Origin: CAZVLQ01 sp964628185
GTDB taxonomy: Bacteria; Pseudomonadota; Zetaproteobacteria; Mariprofundales; Mariprofundaceae
Assembly: GCA_964628185.1 (NCBI GenBank)
Contig: CAZVLQ010000026.1
Location: 1 to 23,455, forward strand
Length of the DNA: 23,455 nucleotides
Direction: 5' to 3'
The notes below the pieces were generated by a model. That model saw nothing but the letters and a program-made list of their open reading frames with translations, did not search any database and was not told the DNA's origin. The position numbers and the translations under genes are program-made. Shown here one piece after another: positions 14,318 through 21,902 of the stretch (positions within the stretch are counted from its first letter, which is position 1; each line of letters opens with the position of its first letter).

Positions 14318-14872
14318 TTAGTCTTTGCGTATCCCCAACTGATATTCTGTGCCGCCATTTGGATGATAGATTTCCAGAGCCGGTAGCACGAGGGTATAAT
14401 GATGTCTTTTTGCCCATTTTTTCATGGCTTCATAGGCCTTGTATGAACCGAGTAGCGTTCCCCCCGAGAATGTTGCAGCGATGACTTCCCGCCCGGGAAA
14501 TTGTTCTTCATCAAGTGGGGCGGGGGCAACATCATCATGTTTGAGCAAATAGCCGATCTTGGCGCGGCGCTGGTTTTCAGGAGTTTTCCCGGTATCGTCG
14601 AGAAAGAGGGCGCACGGCGTGTCTGCTTCGATACCGGATTTTTTCAAATATTCCTCAGCTTTTTTGATGGAAGGTTTAATGTTGTTATAGGTACCGGTAT
14701 GAAACAGATAGGCGATACGGTATGGAGGGGCGGAAGTCTGTGTAACCGTAACTTCCGAGAACATTCCAAGATAATACATGACCCCGACGCCACCAAAGAT
14801 AGTGGTTAGCAATCCGGCAAGAATGGCACCAAGAAATTTGTTAGAAATGTATTGGGGTTGTTCCGGCGGCAT
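14318..14872 (-). CDS. membrane-anchored GyrI-like ligand-binding domain protein (184 aa)
   Basis: One N-terminal transmembrane helix (about 13-36, Gly-rich) anchors a domain of about 130 residues with the GyrI-like/SOUL-type small-molecule-binding pattern. The visible elements are a strand with AYLFHTGTY, a helix containing AEEYLKKSGI, an FLDDTG strand, a central RAKIGYLL strand, GREVIAATFSGG and a final EIYHPN...EYQLGI strand. These domains bind small ligands, sometimes hydrophobic cations or tetrapyrroles. There is no DNA-binding domain. The ATG at 14872 is divergent from the CuA gene. The Asn/Thr-rich linker suggests the domain faces the periplasm. Its function is unknown. Confidence 0.75.
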   Translation of the reverse strand: MPPEQPQYISNKFLGAILAGLLTTIFGGVGVMYYLGMFSEVTVTQTSAPPYRIAYLFHTGTYNNIKPSIKKAEEYLKKSGIEADTPCALFLDDTGKTPENQRRAKIGYLLKHDDVAPAPLDEEQFPGREVIAATFSGGTLLGSYKAYEAMKKWAKRHHYTLVLPALEIYHPNGGTEYQLGIRKD

Positions 14873-14896
14873 GAATGGCTCCTGTCCAGTTCAGTC

Positions 14897-14926
14897 TTGA
14901 CGGTATGCTGTTTTTCGCCATGATAT
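14897..14926 (+). promoter_or_regulatory. sigma-70-like promoter for the CuA-domain protein gene
   Basis: TTGACG at 14897-14902 and TGATAT at 14921-14926, spaced by 18 bases, lie about 70 bases before the start codon at 14995 in the divergent gap. Confidence 0.35.
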
Positions 14927-14994
14927 TTCAATGGCCTGCACGGGTAAAGAAATGCCGGATGACATGTGCGGCAAACGATGCCACAGAGGTATGA

Positions 14995-15543
14995 ATGAAA
15001 ATAAATTCAGGGCAGAAAAAGAAGCGGGTTAACACGGGGCTGTTCCTTTTTATCGCCCTGCTGGCGGTGATTGTGGTTGGATCGTTTACTTGGGACACAA
15101 TACACAGCAGACCTGACTATACGGTGGTAAAAAAGAAGATTACCCGTGCCCAACTGGAAGAGTTCAAGGAAAAAGTTAAGCGTATGATATCGAAGTACAC
15201 CGTTCGCCATGAGGGGAAGCTGGCCATTGTGCATCCACCTGCCGGTGCCGACATTTATCTGCTTGGACGCAATTACACATGGGGAAATTATATTTTAGAA
15301 CTGGAGCAGAATCAGCCTTACCACCTGTATCTGACCAGCCAGGATATGCCGCATGCGCTGGTTGTGTTTGAATTGAAATTAATGAACCGAATCAGGCTGG
15401 GCCAGGTTACCATAGTCTCATTTTCTCCGCACAAAGCGGGGCGTTTCAATATGCATTGTGGCGATTTTTGCGGCATAGGCCACTATGACATGGTTGGCAC
15501 CATGATTGTGACTGCCGCTGATTCCGAAATTGTAAGCAAGTAA
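14995..15543 (+). CDS. one-helix CuA-domain protein, oxidase/NO reductase subunit II-like (182 aa)
   Basis: A basic N-terminus is followed by a single transmembrane helix (about 15-33) and a periplasmic cupredoxin domain. CuA ligands are H120 (DMPHALVV), C155 and C159 (CGDFC), H163 and M166; the bridging Glu of standard subunit II is Asp157 here. The single helix and the CxxxCGxGH pattern recall B-type oxidase subunit II and the CuA subunits of sNOR-like NO reductases. It probably partners the subunit I homologue at 16951, but it is separated from it by two minus-strand cytochrome b genes, with which it converges. The ATG follows AGAGGT. Expression appears to come from its own divergent promoter region. 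Confidence 0.88.
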   Translation: MKINSGQKKKRVNTGLFLFIALLAVIVVGSFTWDTIHSRPDYTVVKKKITRAQLEEFKEKVKRMISKYTVRHEGKLAIVHPPAGADIYLLGRNYTWGNYILELEQNQPYHLYLTSQDMPHALVVFELKLMNRIRLGQVTIVSFSPHKAGRFNMHCGDFCGIGHYDMVGTMIVTAADSEIVSK

Positions 15544-15561
15544 AAGGGAGTCATTGTTTTG

Positions 15562-16158
15562 CTAAGGCGCTGGATCAACTTCTTTGAGGCTGAGCATCTC
15601 CCTTAAAACATTGTGGCCTTTAAGTTGATGGATGATGGTCATGCCGACATGCCCGAGCATATAAACCCATAGCAACGTACCCAAATATGCGTGCAGCCCT
15701 CTAAGCAGTTTGATCTCTTCATTTATCTCCCCGCTGGATTCCAGTCGCATAAAAATCATGATGCCGGTTGAGCCGAGGCCAATTAAAAGCAGGATGCCCA
15801 GGCCATGCACCATGTCGGCAATATAGTGGGCCTCAGCAGGCTTTTTCAAGCGTCCCTTCAGCCAGCCCGGAATATCAAAGCGAATCTCCTGCCATAAATC
15901 TTTGCAACCGGATGCGCTCATCCAGGGAAACAGCCGTTTCCAGTCATCACAATCATTGCCCATATACATGAGATAAAAGGCGACAATAGCCAGCACGATG
16001 AAGCCGTCCCATTCATGCAGGCCCAGAAATATGGATCCAATGGATTGCACGGTCTCTCCGGGCCTCGGCACTTTCATCAACTGCCCACTGATGAGTTGCA
16101 CAAGCACGGTGAGCATAATGTACAGATGAAGTGAGCGTACAGTCCGATCAAATCTCAT
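15562..16158 (-). CDS. membrane b-type cytochrome, b561 family, copy 2 (198 aa)
   Basis: A paralogue of the protein encoded at 12737, with histidines at 11, 48, 118, 156 and 170 in matching positions and the motifs RSLH, LGLHEW, VHGLG, GLHAYLG and LGHV. These should coordinate two b hemes across four helices. The C-terminal LKGHNVLREM resembles copy 3 most closely. The ATG at 16158 aligns with the paralogues and has GGAAG upstream; an in-frame ATG at 16215 is less likely. It is 83 bases downstream of copy 3 on the same strand, so the two form an operon. It converges on the CuA gene with an 18-base gap. Confidence 0.85.
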   Translation of the reverse strand: MRFDRTVRSLHLYIMLTVLVQLISGQLMKVPRPGETVQSIGSIFLGLHEWDGFIVLAIVAFYLMYMGNDCDDWKRLFPWMSASGCKDLWQEIRFDIPGWLKGRLKKPAEAHYIADMVHGLGILLLIGLGSTGIMIFMRLESSGEINEEIKLLRGLHAYLGTLLWVYMLGHVGMTIIHQLKGHNVLREMLSLKEVDPAP

Positions 16159-16241
16159 CGGCTCATTCTTCCATAAATGGAGCGGAGCGGAAATTATTAT
16201 TATCAACATGTTCAAAGGCCACTGAAGTCATATTTTGAGAA

Positions 16242-16832
16242 TTAATCATGGTCTTTCGCCAATTTGAACATTTCCCTTAATATCTTATGGCCCTTGATTT
16301 CATGGGCCAGGACCATAGCGATATGTCCGACCACGAAAACCCACATTATCGTATCCAGTGTGCGATGGATTTTCCACACCACTTTAATATCAGGTGTCAT
16401 ATTACCACGAGGTCCGATGCCAATAAACAACATGGAACCGGTCAATCCCAGAAGCAGTGCCAGGGAAATACCCAGTCCGTGGAATGTACCTGCGATGGTG
16501 TGGCTTTCATCGGGATGTGGGAGCTTTCCTCTCAGCCAGCCCGGGATGTCCCGGCACATTTCCAGCCAGAGGCCGTTACGCCCGGTGGCATTGAGCCATG
16601 GAAACAGCCGTTCCCGGCCGATGGCTTCATCCAGAACCACGATCAAATAGACACAGGTAAGAATTAAAGCGATTGAACCGATGCCTTCATGAATACCAAT
16701 AAAAAGCGTATCAATTGCGTGTCTGGGCTGGCCGGGCGCCGGCAGACCTATCAGTTTTTCACCAAACATCTGAAAGAGTACGGATGCCGCGATGCCGAAA
16801 TGCAGGATACGTGTGGTACGCTCATGTTTCAT
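16242..16832 (-). CDS. membrane b-type cytochrome, b561 family, copy 3 (196 aa)
   Basis: The third paralogue, with histidines at 11, 48, 118, 156 and 170 (RILH, IGIHEG, FHGLG, KIHRTLD, VGHI). It shares LFPWL, DIPGWLRGKL and IKGHKILREMF with copy 2, so these two arose by a later duplication than copy 1. The ribosome site GAGAAG lies inside the right part of a 9-bp inverted repeat at 16842-16866, suggesting control of translation or transcription there. It is divergent from the subunit I homologue at 16951. Its likely role is electron transfer between quinol or cytochrome c and the neighbouring CuA enzyme; this is inference. Confidence 0.85.
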   Translation of the reverse strand: MKHERTTRILHFGIAASVLFQMFGEKLIGLPAPGQPRHAIDTLFIGIHEGIGSIALILTCVYLIVVLDEAIGRERLFPWLNATGRNGLWLEMCRDIPGWLRGKLPHPDESHTIAGTFHGLGISLALLLGLTGSMLFIGIGPRGNMTPDIKVVWKIHRTLDTIMWVFVVGHIAMVLAHEIKGHKILREMFKLAKDHD

Positions 16833-16841
16833 GGGTAAATC

Positions 16842-16866
16842 TTCTCACAAATTAATCTTGTGAGAA
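16842..16866. promoter_or_regulatory. 9-bp perfect inverted repeat in the divergent b561 / subunit I region
   Basis: TTCTCACAA (16842-16850) and TTGTGAGAA (16858-16866) flank a 7-base AT-rich spacer. The right arm contains the TTGTGA used as -35 by a promoter for the subunit I gene, and the left arm overlaps the ribosome site of the divergent b561 gene. One dimeric repressor bound here could control both directions. It does not match the FNR, NorR or NsrR consensus as I know them. Confidence 0.6.
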
Positions 16867-16885
16867 ACACCGTGCTGCTTAATAA
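16858..16885 (+). promoter_or_regulatory. sigma-70-like promoter for the subunit I / ctaA / MFS / nnrS operon
   Basis: TTGTGA at 16858-16863 and TAATAA at 16880-16885 are separated by 16 bases, about 65 bases before the start codon at 16951. The -35 overlaps the inverted repeat. Confidence 0.45.
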
Positions 16886-16950
16886 ATCTGCTGCATCGGA
16901 AATACACCGGTGCTAAAGTTCGCCGCGAAATCCAATATCAAGGTGTATCC

Positions 16951-18339
16951 ATGACAACAAAATATTCATTGCCGATCACGGCTGAACCTCAACACCGGTT
17001 GGCGGTCGGATGGTTGTATGTCGCCGTTGGTTTTCTACTGGCATCGGGTATTTACCCGTTAATGCTTGCCCTGGCGCGGACCACGTATGAAATGCCATGG
17101 AAGGATTTTTTCTATGTCGCCCTGGTGCTGCACGTGGATTTTACCGTGCTGTGGTGGTTGCTGGCCATCGCCGGGGTTTTCTTGAGTCTGAATTCAACGA
17201 TCCGGCTGGTTACAACGGGATGGTCCGCGCTGGCGCTGGTTGTGGTCGGCGGCATCCTGATTGGCATTTCGCCGCTCACCGGCCCCCCGCATCCGCTTAC
17301 TAACAACTATGTACCCATACTGGAAAACCATTATTTCATGAAAGGGATGATCGTATTTGGCGGTGGCGTTTTGCTACTGGTTCTGCGCAGTCTTTATGCC
17401 ACGCCCATGCGAGCCACATTCACGCCAAATCATGAGGGCGCCATGCGATTCGGCATATTGACCGCCGCGATCGCCACCCTGATCGCCCTGCTGGCCCTGA
17501 TCTGGACCCTGAGCCACATGCCTTCAGGCCTGGCGCACCGGGCTTATTATGAGCCCCTGTTTTGGGCCGGCGGCCATGTGCTTCAGTTTGCGCATACGGC
17601 ACTACTGTGCGTCTCCTGGCTATGGCTTGCCACCGCCTGTGGCAGCAGGACTCCCGTCGGCCCAAAGGTGGTGATAGCCGTTTTCACCGTCAGCATTATT
17701 CCGGTGTTGTTTGCCTTCATGCCTTTTGCCCGGTATGACGTAGGTGCTCCGGGCTATACTCTGTGGTTTATCAAGTTGATGCGTGACGGTAACGGTATCG
17801 CGCCTCTGGTTATCGGTCTGGCGGTTATGTGGGGGCTCGTCAGGACAGGAGCGCCGGCAAGGGATCAGCGGCATTTGTATCTGGCGCTGTTGTTTTCGAT
17901 CATCCTGTTTGCCACGGGCGGTATTCTGGGCCTGTTTATCAGCACCAGCAGCACGTTGATCACCGCCCATTATCATGGCGTGATCGTTTCGGTAACCATG
18001 GCGTTTATGGCCATGACTTATTTTTGGTTGCCGCGGTTCGGGTTTTCCACGCCCAATCTTAAATGGGCCAGGATTCAGGTCTATGCCTATGCCACGGGGC
18101 AAATGATCCATATCATCGGACTGGCCTGGGGCGGTGGGCATGGTATGAAACGCAAGGTGGTCGGCACCGCCCAGGATATCGGCGTCCATACCTGGATCAC
18201 GCCGCAGGACCTGGTCGGTGTTGGCGGTGTAATCGCCGTACTCAGTGGCATTCTGTTTGCTGCCGTAGTTTTACCCCCCATGCTCAGAAGACATACCAAG
18301 CCCGAAAAAGATGAAAATCATCTCAAGGGGAAGTCATGA
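16951..18339 (+). CDS. heme-copper superfamily subunit I homologue, NO-reductase-like (462 aa)
   Basis: A membrane protein with about 12 helices. H61 (LHVDFTVLWW) and H342 are the expected low-spin heme ligands and H340 the high-spin heme ligand (TAHYHG). Helix VI reads GGHVLQF: H209 keeps one metal ligand, but the Tyr of oxidases (H-x3-Y) is Gln212 when read on a one-residue-shorter register, or Phe213 on the strict one. The helix VII HH pair is absent; the corresponding stretch (about 255-285) has no histidine. The AHYHG motif and missing Tyr fit NO reductases of the sNOR/eNOR type rather than oxygen reductases or cbb3. The start follows AAGGTG. Its stop overlaps the next ATG by four bases. 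Exact family and non-heme metal ligands are open. Confidence 0.85.
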   Translation: MTTKYSLPITAEPQHRLAVGWLYVAVGFLLASGIYPLMLALARTTYEMPWKDFFYVALVLHVDFTVLWWLLAIAGVFLSLNSTIRLVTTGWSALALVVVGGILIGISPLTGPPHPLTNNYVPILENHYFMKGMIVFGGGVLLLVLRSLYATPMRATFTPNHEGAMRFGILTAAIATLIALLALIWTLSHMPSGLAHRAYYEPLFWAGGHVLQFAHTALLCVSWLWLATACGSRTPVGPKVVIAVFTVSIIPVLFAFMPFARYDVGAPGYTLWFIKLMRDGNGIAPLVIGLAVMWGLVRTGAPARDQRHLYLALLFSIILFATGGILGLFISTSSTLITAHYHGVIVSVTMAFMAMTYFWLPRFGFSTPNLKWARIQVYAYATGQMIHIIGLAWGGGHGMKRKVVGTAQDIGVHTWITPQDLVGVGGVIAVLSGILFAAVVLPPMLRRHTKPEKDENHLKGKS

Positions 18340-19370
18340 ATGATATTGAAGCCCGTAATGACAGGCAGATCGCGATCTGGCTGCTGTGCGTCTGTGCCGC
18401 GATTTTCATTATGCTGGTGATCGGTGGCGCTACCCGCCTGACACATTCCGGACTTTCGATGGTGCAATGGAACCCTTTGATGGGCTGGATTCCACCGCTT
18501 ACGGATACCCAGTGGACAGATTCGTTCAAGCATTACCAGCAGACGCCGGAATTCTACAAACTGAACCCGGATATGGACCTGGCGGGTTACAAGGGGATTT
18601 TTCTGCTGGAATACGTCCACCGAGTATGGGGGCGCCTGATCGGGTTGATTTTTTTGCTTCCGTTTCTCTATTTTCTGCTGGCCGGGAAGGTGAGGCGTGA
18701 ACTGCGGCTCAGGCTGATCATCATGTTCGTCCTTGGCGGCCTGCAGGGGCTGCTAGGCTGGTACATGGTTAAAAGCGGTCTGGTGGATAACCCGCATGTC
18801 AGCCAGTACCGGCTTACAGCACATTTGACAACGGCTTTTATTATTTATGGCTTTATCTTCTGGGTGGCGCTGGGGCTTCTGATTCCAAGGCAGGACGCCG
18901 CGCTGGAAGATACCACGCCCTTGCGGCGTCTTGCCCTGGCGGTTACAGGCCTGATCGCCGTCACCGTGATGGCCGGCGGCATGGTAGCGGGGTTGAGGGC
19001 GGGCTTCGCCTACAACACGTTTCCACTAATGGACGGCCATTTTATTCCCGACGGCTATGCCATGCTCAGCCCCTTTTACCGGAATTTCTTTGAAAATATT
19101 GCGGCGGTTCAGTTTGATCATCGCCTGTTGGCCGAAACAACGGTATTAAGCGTTGCCGGGCTGTGGTGGTATGCCCGCCGCTTTGATCTTTCAGGACGGG
19201 CGAGTCTGGCCTTCAATCTGTTGCTGGCGATGGCGTTGATCCAGCTCGTTCTGGGGATATCCACGCTGCTTCTCGTTGTCCCCGTCTGGCTGGGCGTCAC
19301 GCATCAGGCCGGCGCCATGCTCCTCTTTACCGCCGCGTTGTTTACCAATCATACGCTTCGCCGGAGTTAA
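18336..19370 (+). CDS. ctaA: heme A synthase, COX15/CtaA family (344 aa)
   Basis: Converts heme O to heme A by oxidising a methyl group, in the membrane. It has eight predicted helices in two similar halves and the signature GGATRLTHSGLS (30-41). The four heme-ligand histidines are H95 (EYVHR), H163 (TAHLTT), H262 (FDHR) and H323 (VTHQ). It lacks the paired cysteines of the Bacillus-type enzyme and is of the proteobacterial/mitochondrial COX15 size. Translation is coupled to the preceding gene by an ATGA overlap with AAGGGG upstream. It is thus in the NO-reductase-like operon, while its partner ctaB is beside the oxygen reductase, so both terminal enzymes may depend on both loci. Confidence 0.95.
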   Translation: MNDIEARNDRQIAIWLLCVCAAIFIMLVIGGATRLTHSGLSMVQWNPLMGWIPPLTDTQWTDSFKHYQQTPEFYKLNPDMDLAGYKGIFLLEYVHRVWGRLIGLIFLLPFLYFLLAGKVRRELRLRLIIMFVLGGLQGLLGWYMVKSGLVDNPHVSQYRLTAHLTTAFIIYGFIFWVALGLLIPRQDAALEDTTPLRRLALAVTGLIAVTVMAGGMVAGLRAGFAYNTFPLMDGHFIPDGYAMLSPFYRNFFENIAAVQFDHRLLAETTVLSVAGLWWYARRFDLSGRASLAFNLLLAMALIQLVLGISTLLLVVPVWLGVTHQAGAMLLFTAALFTNHTLRRS

Positions 19371-19374
19371 TGAC

Positions 19375-20724
19375 ATGAAAAATAGCGGACTGCGAAACGT
19401 GGCGCCACTGGCCGGCATCTACGCCCTGCGCATGCTGGGGCTGTTCATGATACTGCCCGTGTTCGCATTATATGCCGAGCATTTGCGCGGCAGCACGCCC
19501 ATGCTGACCGGGCTGGCTCTGGGCGCCTATGGTCTGACCATGGCGCTGCTCCAGATCCCGTTCGGAATGATGTCGGATCGCCTGGGGCGGAAGCCGGTGA
19601 TTGCCGCCGGTTTGCTTGTTTTTGCACTGGGCGGAGTGGTTGCCGCCCTGTCGCATTCCATCACGGGCGTGATTATCGGCAGGTTGTTGCAAGGCTCCGG
19701 CGCCATTGCCGCGGCCGTCATGGCCCTGATTGCGGACCTGACTGATGAATCCGAGCGCACCAGGGCAATGGCTGTTTTCGGCATCGGTATCGGCGCTTCC
19801 TTTACCCTGGCTCTGATTCTCGGACCCATGATTAACATTCATATCGGAGTCAGCGGTCTGTTCTGGCTTGCGGCCGCTTTCGGCATGATCGGCATCGCCA
19901 TGCTCTACCTTTTTGTGCCGGATCCGGTGCAAAGCCATGTACATCGCGATGTTGAAGCCGAGCCGTTGCAACTGAAAAAAATCGTTTCCGACCGTCAACT
20001 TCTGCGTCTGGATGCGGGTATCTTTTTTCTCCACACGATGATGACCGCCACATTCATCTCACTGCCGTTTGCCTTGCGCAATGATGTGGGGCTGCCGACA
20101 CAATCGCACGTGTGGTTTTATCTTCCCGTTCTACTGGCTTCCGTGGCGGGCATGGTTCCCCTGATTATCGTGGCTGAGAAATATCGGAGGATGAAGCAGG
20201 TATTCACGGCATGCGTCATCGCCCTGATCGTGGCTGAAGGGCTGCTGGCCCTGACGCACCATTTTATGATCGGCCTGGTAGCCGGGACATTTATCTATTT
20301 CGTAGCATTCAACACGCTGGAAGCCAGTCTGCCGTCCCTGGTGTCGCGCATGGCGCCGGCGGCGGGGAAGGGAACGGCCATGGGCGTGTATTCCACTTCC
20401 CAGTTCTTCGGCGCCTTCTGCGGGGGTGTTGCCGGCGGCACGATGTACGGGATGTTTGGTGTTGGCGGTGTATTTTTTTCGGGTGCGGGTATTGCCCTGA
20501 TCTGGTTGCTCACATGCCGCGGCATGCGCTTCCCCATGAATCTTTCCAGCCAGATGGTTTCAATTGGCAGCCTTGAACGGGCGGAAGCAGAAGCACTTGC
20601 CCGCAAGATGGGCGAGGTGTGCGGTGTTGAGGAGGTTACGGTAGCTCCGGAAGAGGGGGTGGCCTATCTGAAGGTGGATAAAAGCCGGTATGATCAGGAT
20701 GCGATTTCGGCGCTGACCAAATGA
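19375..20724 (+). CDS. MFS transporter, YajR-like, with C-terminal soluble domain (449 aa)
   Basis: A 12-helix major facilitator superfamily protein with the motif-A loop SDRLGRKP (67-74) between helices 2 and 3. After helix 12, residues about 385-449 form a small soluble domain with a beta-alpha-beta pattern (VEEVTVAPEEGVAYLKVD). This corresponds in place and size to the ferredoxin-like YAM domain of E. coli YajR; the substrate is not established. The ATG at 19375 is four bases after the ctaA stop and has CGGAG upstream; the longer frame from 19276 overlaps ctaA and is rejected. The stop overlaps nnrS. Its place in the operon hints at metal or heme-related export, which is inference. Confidence 0.88.
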   Translation: MKNSGLRNVAPLAGIYALRMLGLFMILPVFALYAEHLRGSTPMLTGLALGAYGLTMALLQIPFGMMSDRLGRKPVIAAGLLVFALGGVVAALSHSITGVIIGRLLQGSGAIAAAVMALIADLTDESERTRAMAVFGIGIGASFTLALILGPMINIHIGVSGLFWLAAAFGMIGIAMLYLFVPDPVQSHVHRDVEAEPLQLKKIVSDRQLLRLDAGIFFLHTMMTATFISLPFALRNDVGLPTQSHVWFYLPVLLASVAGMVPLIIVAEKYRRMKQVFTACVIALIVAEGLLALTHHFMIGLVAGTFIYFVAFNTLEASLPSLVSRMAPAAGKGTAMGVYSTSQFFGAFCGGVAGGTMYGMFGVGGVFFSGAGIALIWLLTCRGMRFPMNLSSQMVSIGSLERAEAEALARKMGEVCGVEEVTVAPEEGVAYLKVDKSRYDQDAISALTK

Positions 20725-21893
20725 CCTTTCTATCCGTGCTTTTTCGGCTCGGTTTTCGCCCATTTTTTCTTGCCGCGGCACTTTTTTCGATCATTGTCAT
20801 GGCAGTCTGGATGGCCGAGATCGCCTTTTCCATCAGACTTTTTCCATCCGGCATCCAGCCGATGGTCTGGCACGCCCATGAAATGATTTATGGTTACAGC
20901 CTGGCCGTTATTAGCGGTTTCCTTTTGACCGCAATCAGAAACTGGACCGGAATCCAGACCATTCATGGCCTGCCGCTGCAACTGCTGTTTCTGATCTGGG
21001 TTCTGGCGCGGCTTGCCTTGTTGACGCCCGTTCCCGAAGCCGTGATTGCGGCGGCCGTGCTGGACATTGCCTTTGCATTTTTCCTGTCCATTGCCCTGAC
21101 ACTTCCGGTGATTCGGGCAAGGCAGTGGAAACAGATGAGTATTGTATCCAAGATTTATTTTCTGCTGATCGGAAACCTTGTGTTTTACCTGGGCCAGTAT
21201 GGCATCATCAGCGATGGTGCCCGTATCGGAATTTATATCGGTCTGTATATCGTGCTTTCCCTGATTCTTGTCCTGTCACGCAGGGTATTGCCAATGTTTA
21301 TTGAGCGGGGCGTCGGGTATGCCGTGACGCTGAGAAATCATTTATGGGTGGATATCACCGGGCTTTTTCTTTTTCTCTTCTTCGCGATTTCGGATATTTT
21401 CTTTGCGCAGCCCGTGCTGACCGCATGGCTTGCTGCCCTGCTATTCGTGTTGCACGGGTTCCGTCTGCGGGGCTGGTATACGCCCGGCATATGGAAAAGG
21501 CCGTTGCTATGGGTACTTTATCTCGCCTATACCTGGATCATCCTCGGATTCGGGCTTAAAGCCGTCGTTTTGGCAGCGGGCATACCTTCCTATCTGGCGG
21601 TTCATGCATGGACAGTCGGAGGTATCGGCATGATGACGCTTGGAATGATGTCGCGGGTTACGCTGGGACATACGGGAAGAAATATTATGACGCCTCCGGC
21701 AGGTCTTGCCGGGATGTTTGCCATTCTGTTTCTGGCTGCCTGCGCGCGCGTTCTTCTTCCCCTGTTATGGGGCCAGGCCTATACGCTCTGGCTCAGTATT
21801 TCTCAAATGCTCTGGATCGCCTCATTTTTCATATTTCTGTATATCTATGTGCCCATGCTGGCACGCCCACGCATAGACGGACAACGGGGTTAA
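20721..21893 (+). CDS. nnrS: NnrS family heme- and copper-binding membrane protein (390 aa)
   Basis: A protein with about 12 transmembrane helices of the NnrS family, associated with NO metabolism and protection from nitrosative stress. The family's signature histidines are present: HAHEM at 51-55, H295 in HAWTVGGIG and H317 in TLGHTGR, with the conserved MTLGMMSR between them. The length is usual. The start codon overlaps the MFS stop (ATGA), so it is the fourth gene of a tightly coupled operon led by the NO-reductase-like subunit. It converges on the second SCO gene with nine bases between stops. This gene is the clearest pointer that the locus deals with NO. Confidence 0.93.
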   Translation: MTFLSVLFRLGFRPFFLAAALFSIIVMAVWMAEIAFSIRLFPSGIQPMVWHAHEMIYGYSLAVISGFLLTAIRNWTGIQTIHGLPLQLLFLIWVLARLALLTPVPEAVIAAAVLDIAFAFFLSIALTLPVIRARQWKQMSIVSKIYFLLIGNLVFYLGQYGIISDGARIGIYIGLYIVLSLILVLSRRVLPMFIERGVGYAVTLRNHLWVDITGLFLFLFFAISDIFFAQPVLTAWLAALLFVLHGFRLRGWYTPGIWKRPLLWVLYLAYTWIILGFGLKAVVLAAGIPSYLAVHAWTVGGIGMMTLGMMSRVTLGHTGRNIMTPPAGLAGMFAILFLAACARVLLPLLWGQAYTLWLSISQMLWIASFFIFLYIYVPMLARPRIDGQRG

Positions 21894-21902
21894 TGTAAAG
21901 GG

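Noticed and set aside
16951..18339. cbb3-type (CcoN) oxidase subunit
   Set aside because: No CcoO or CcoP genes are nearby, and the helix VI and VII histidines of CcoN are not present; the CuA partner and NnrS context fit an NO-reductase-like enzyme better.
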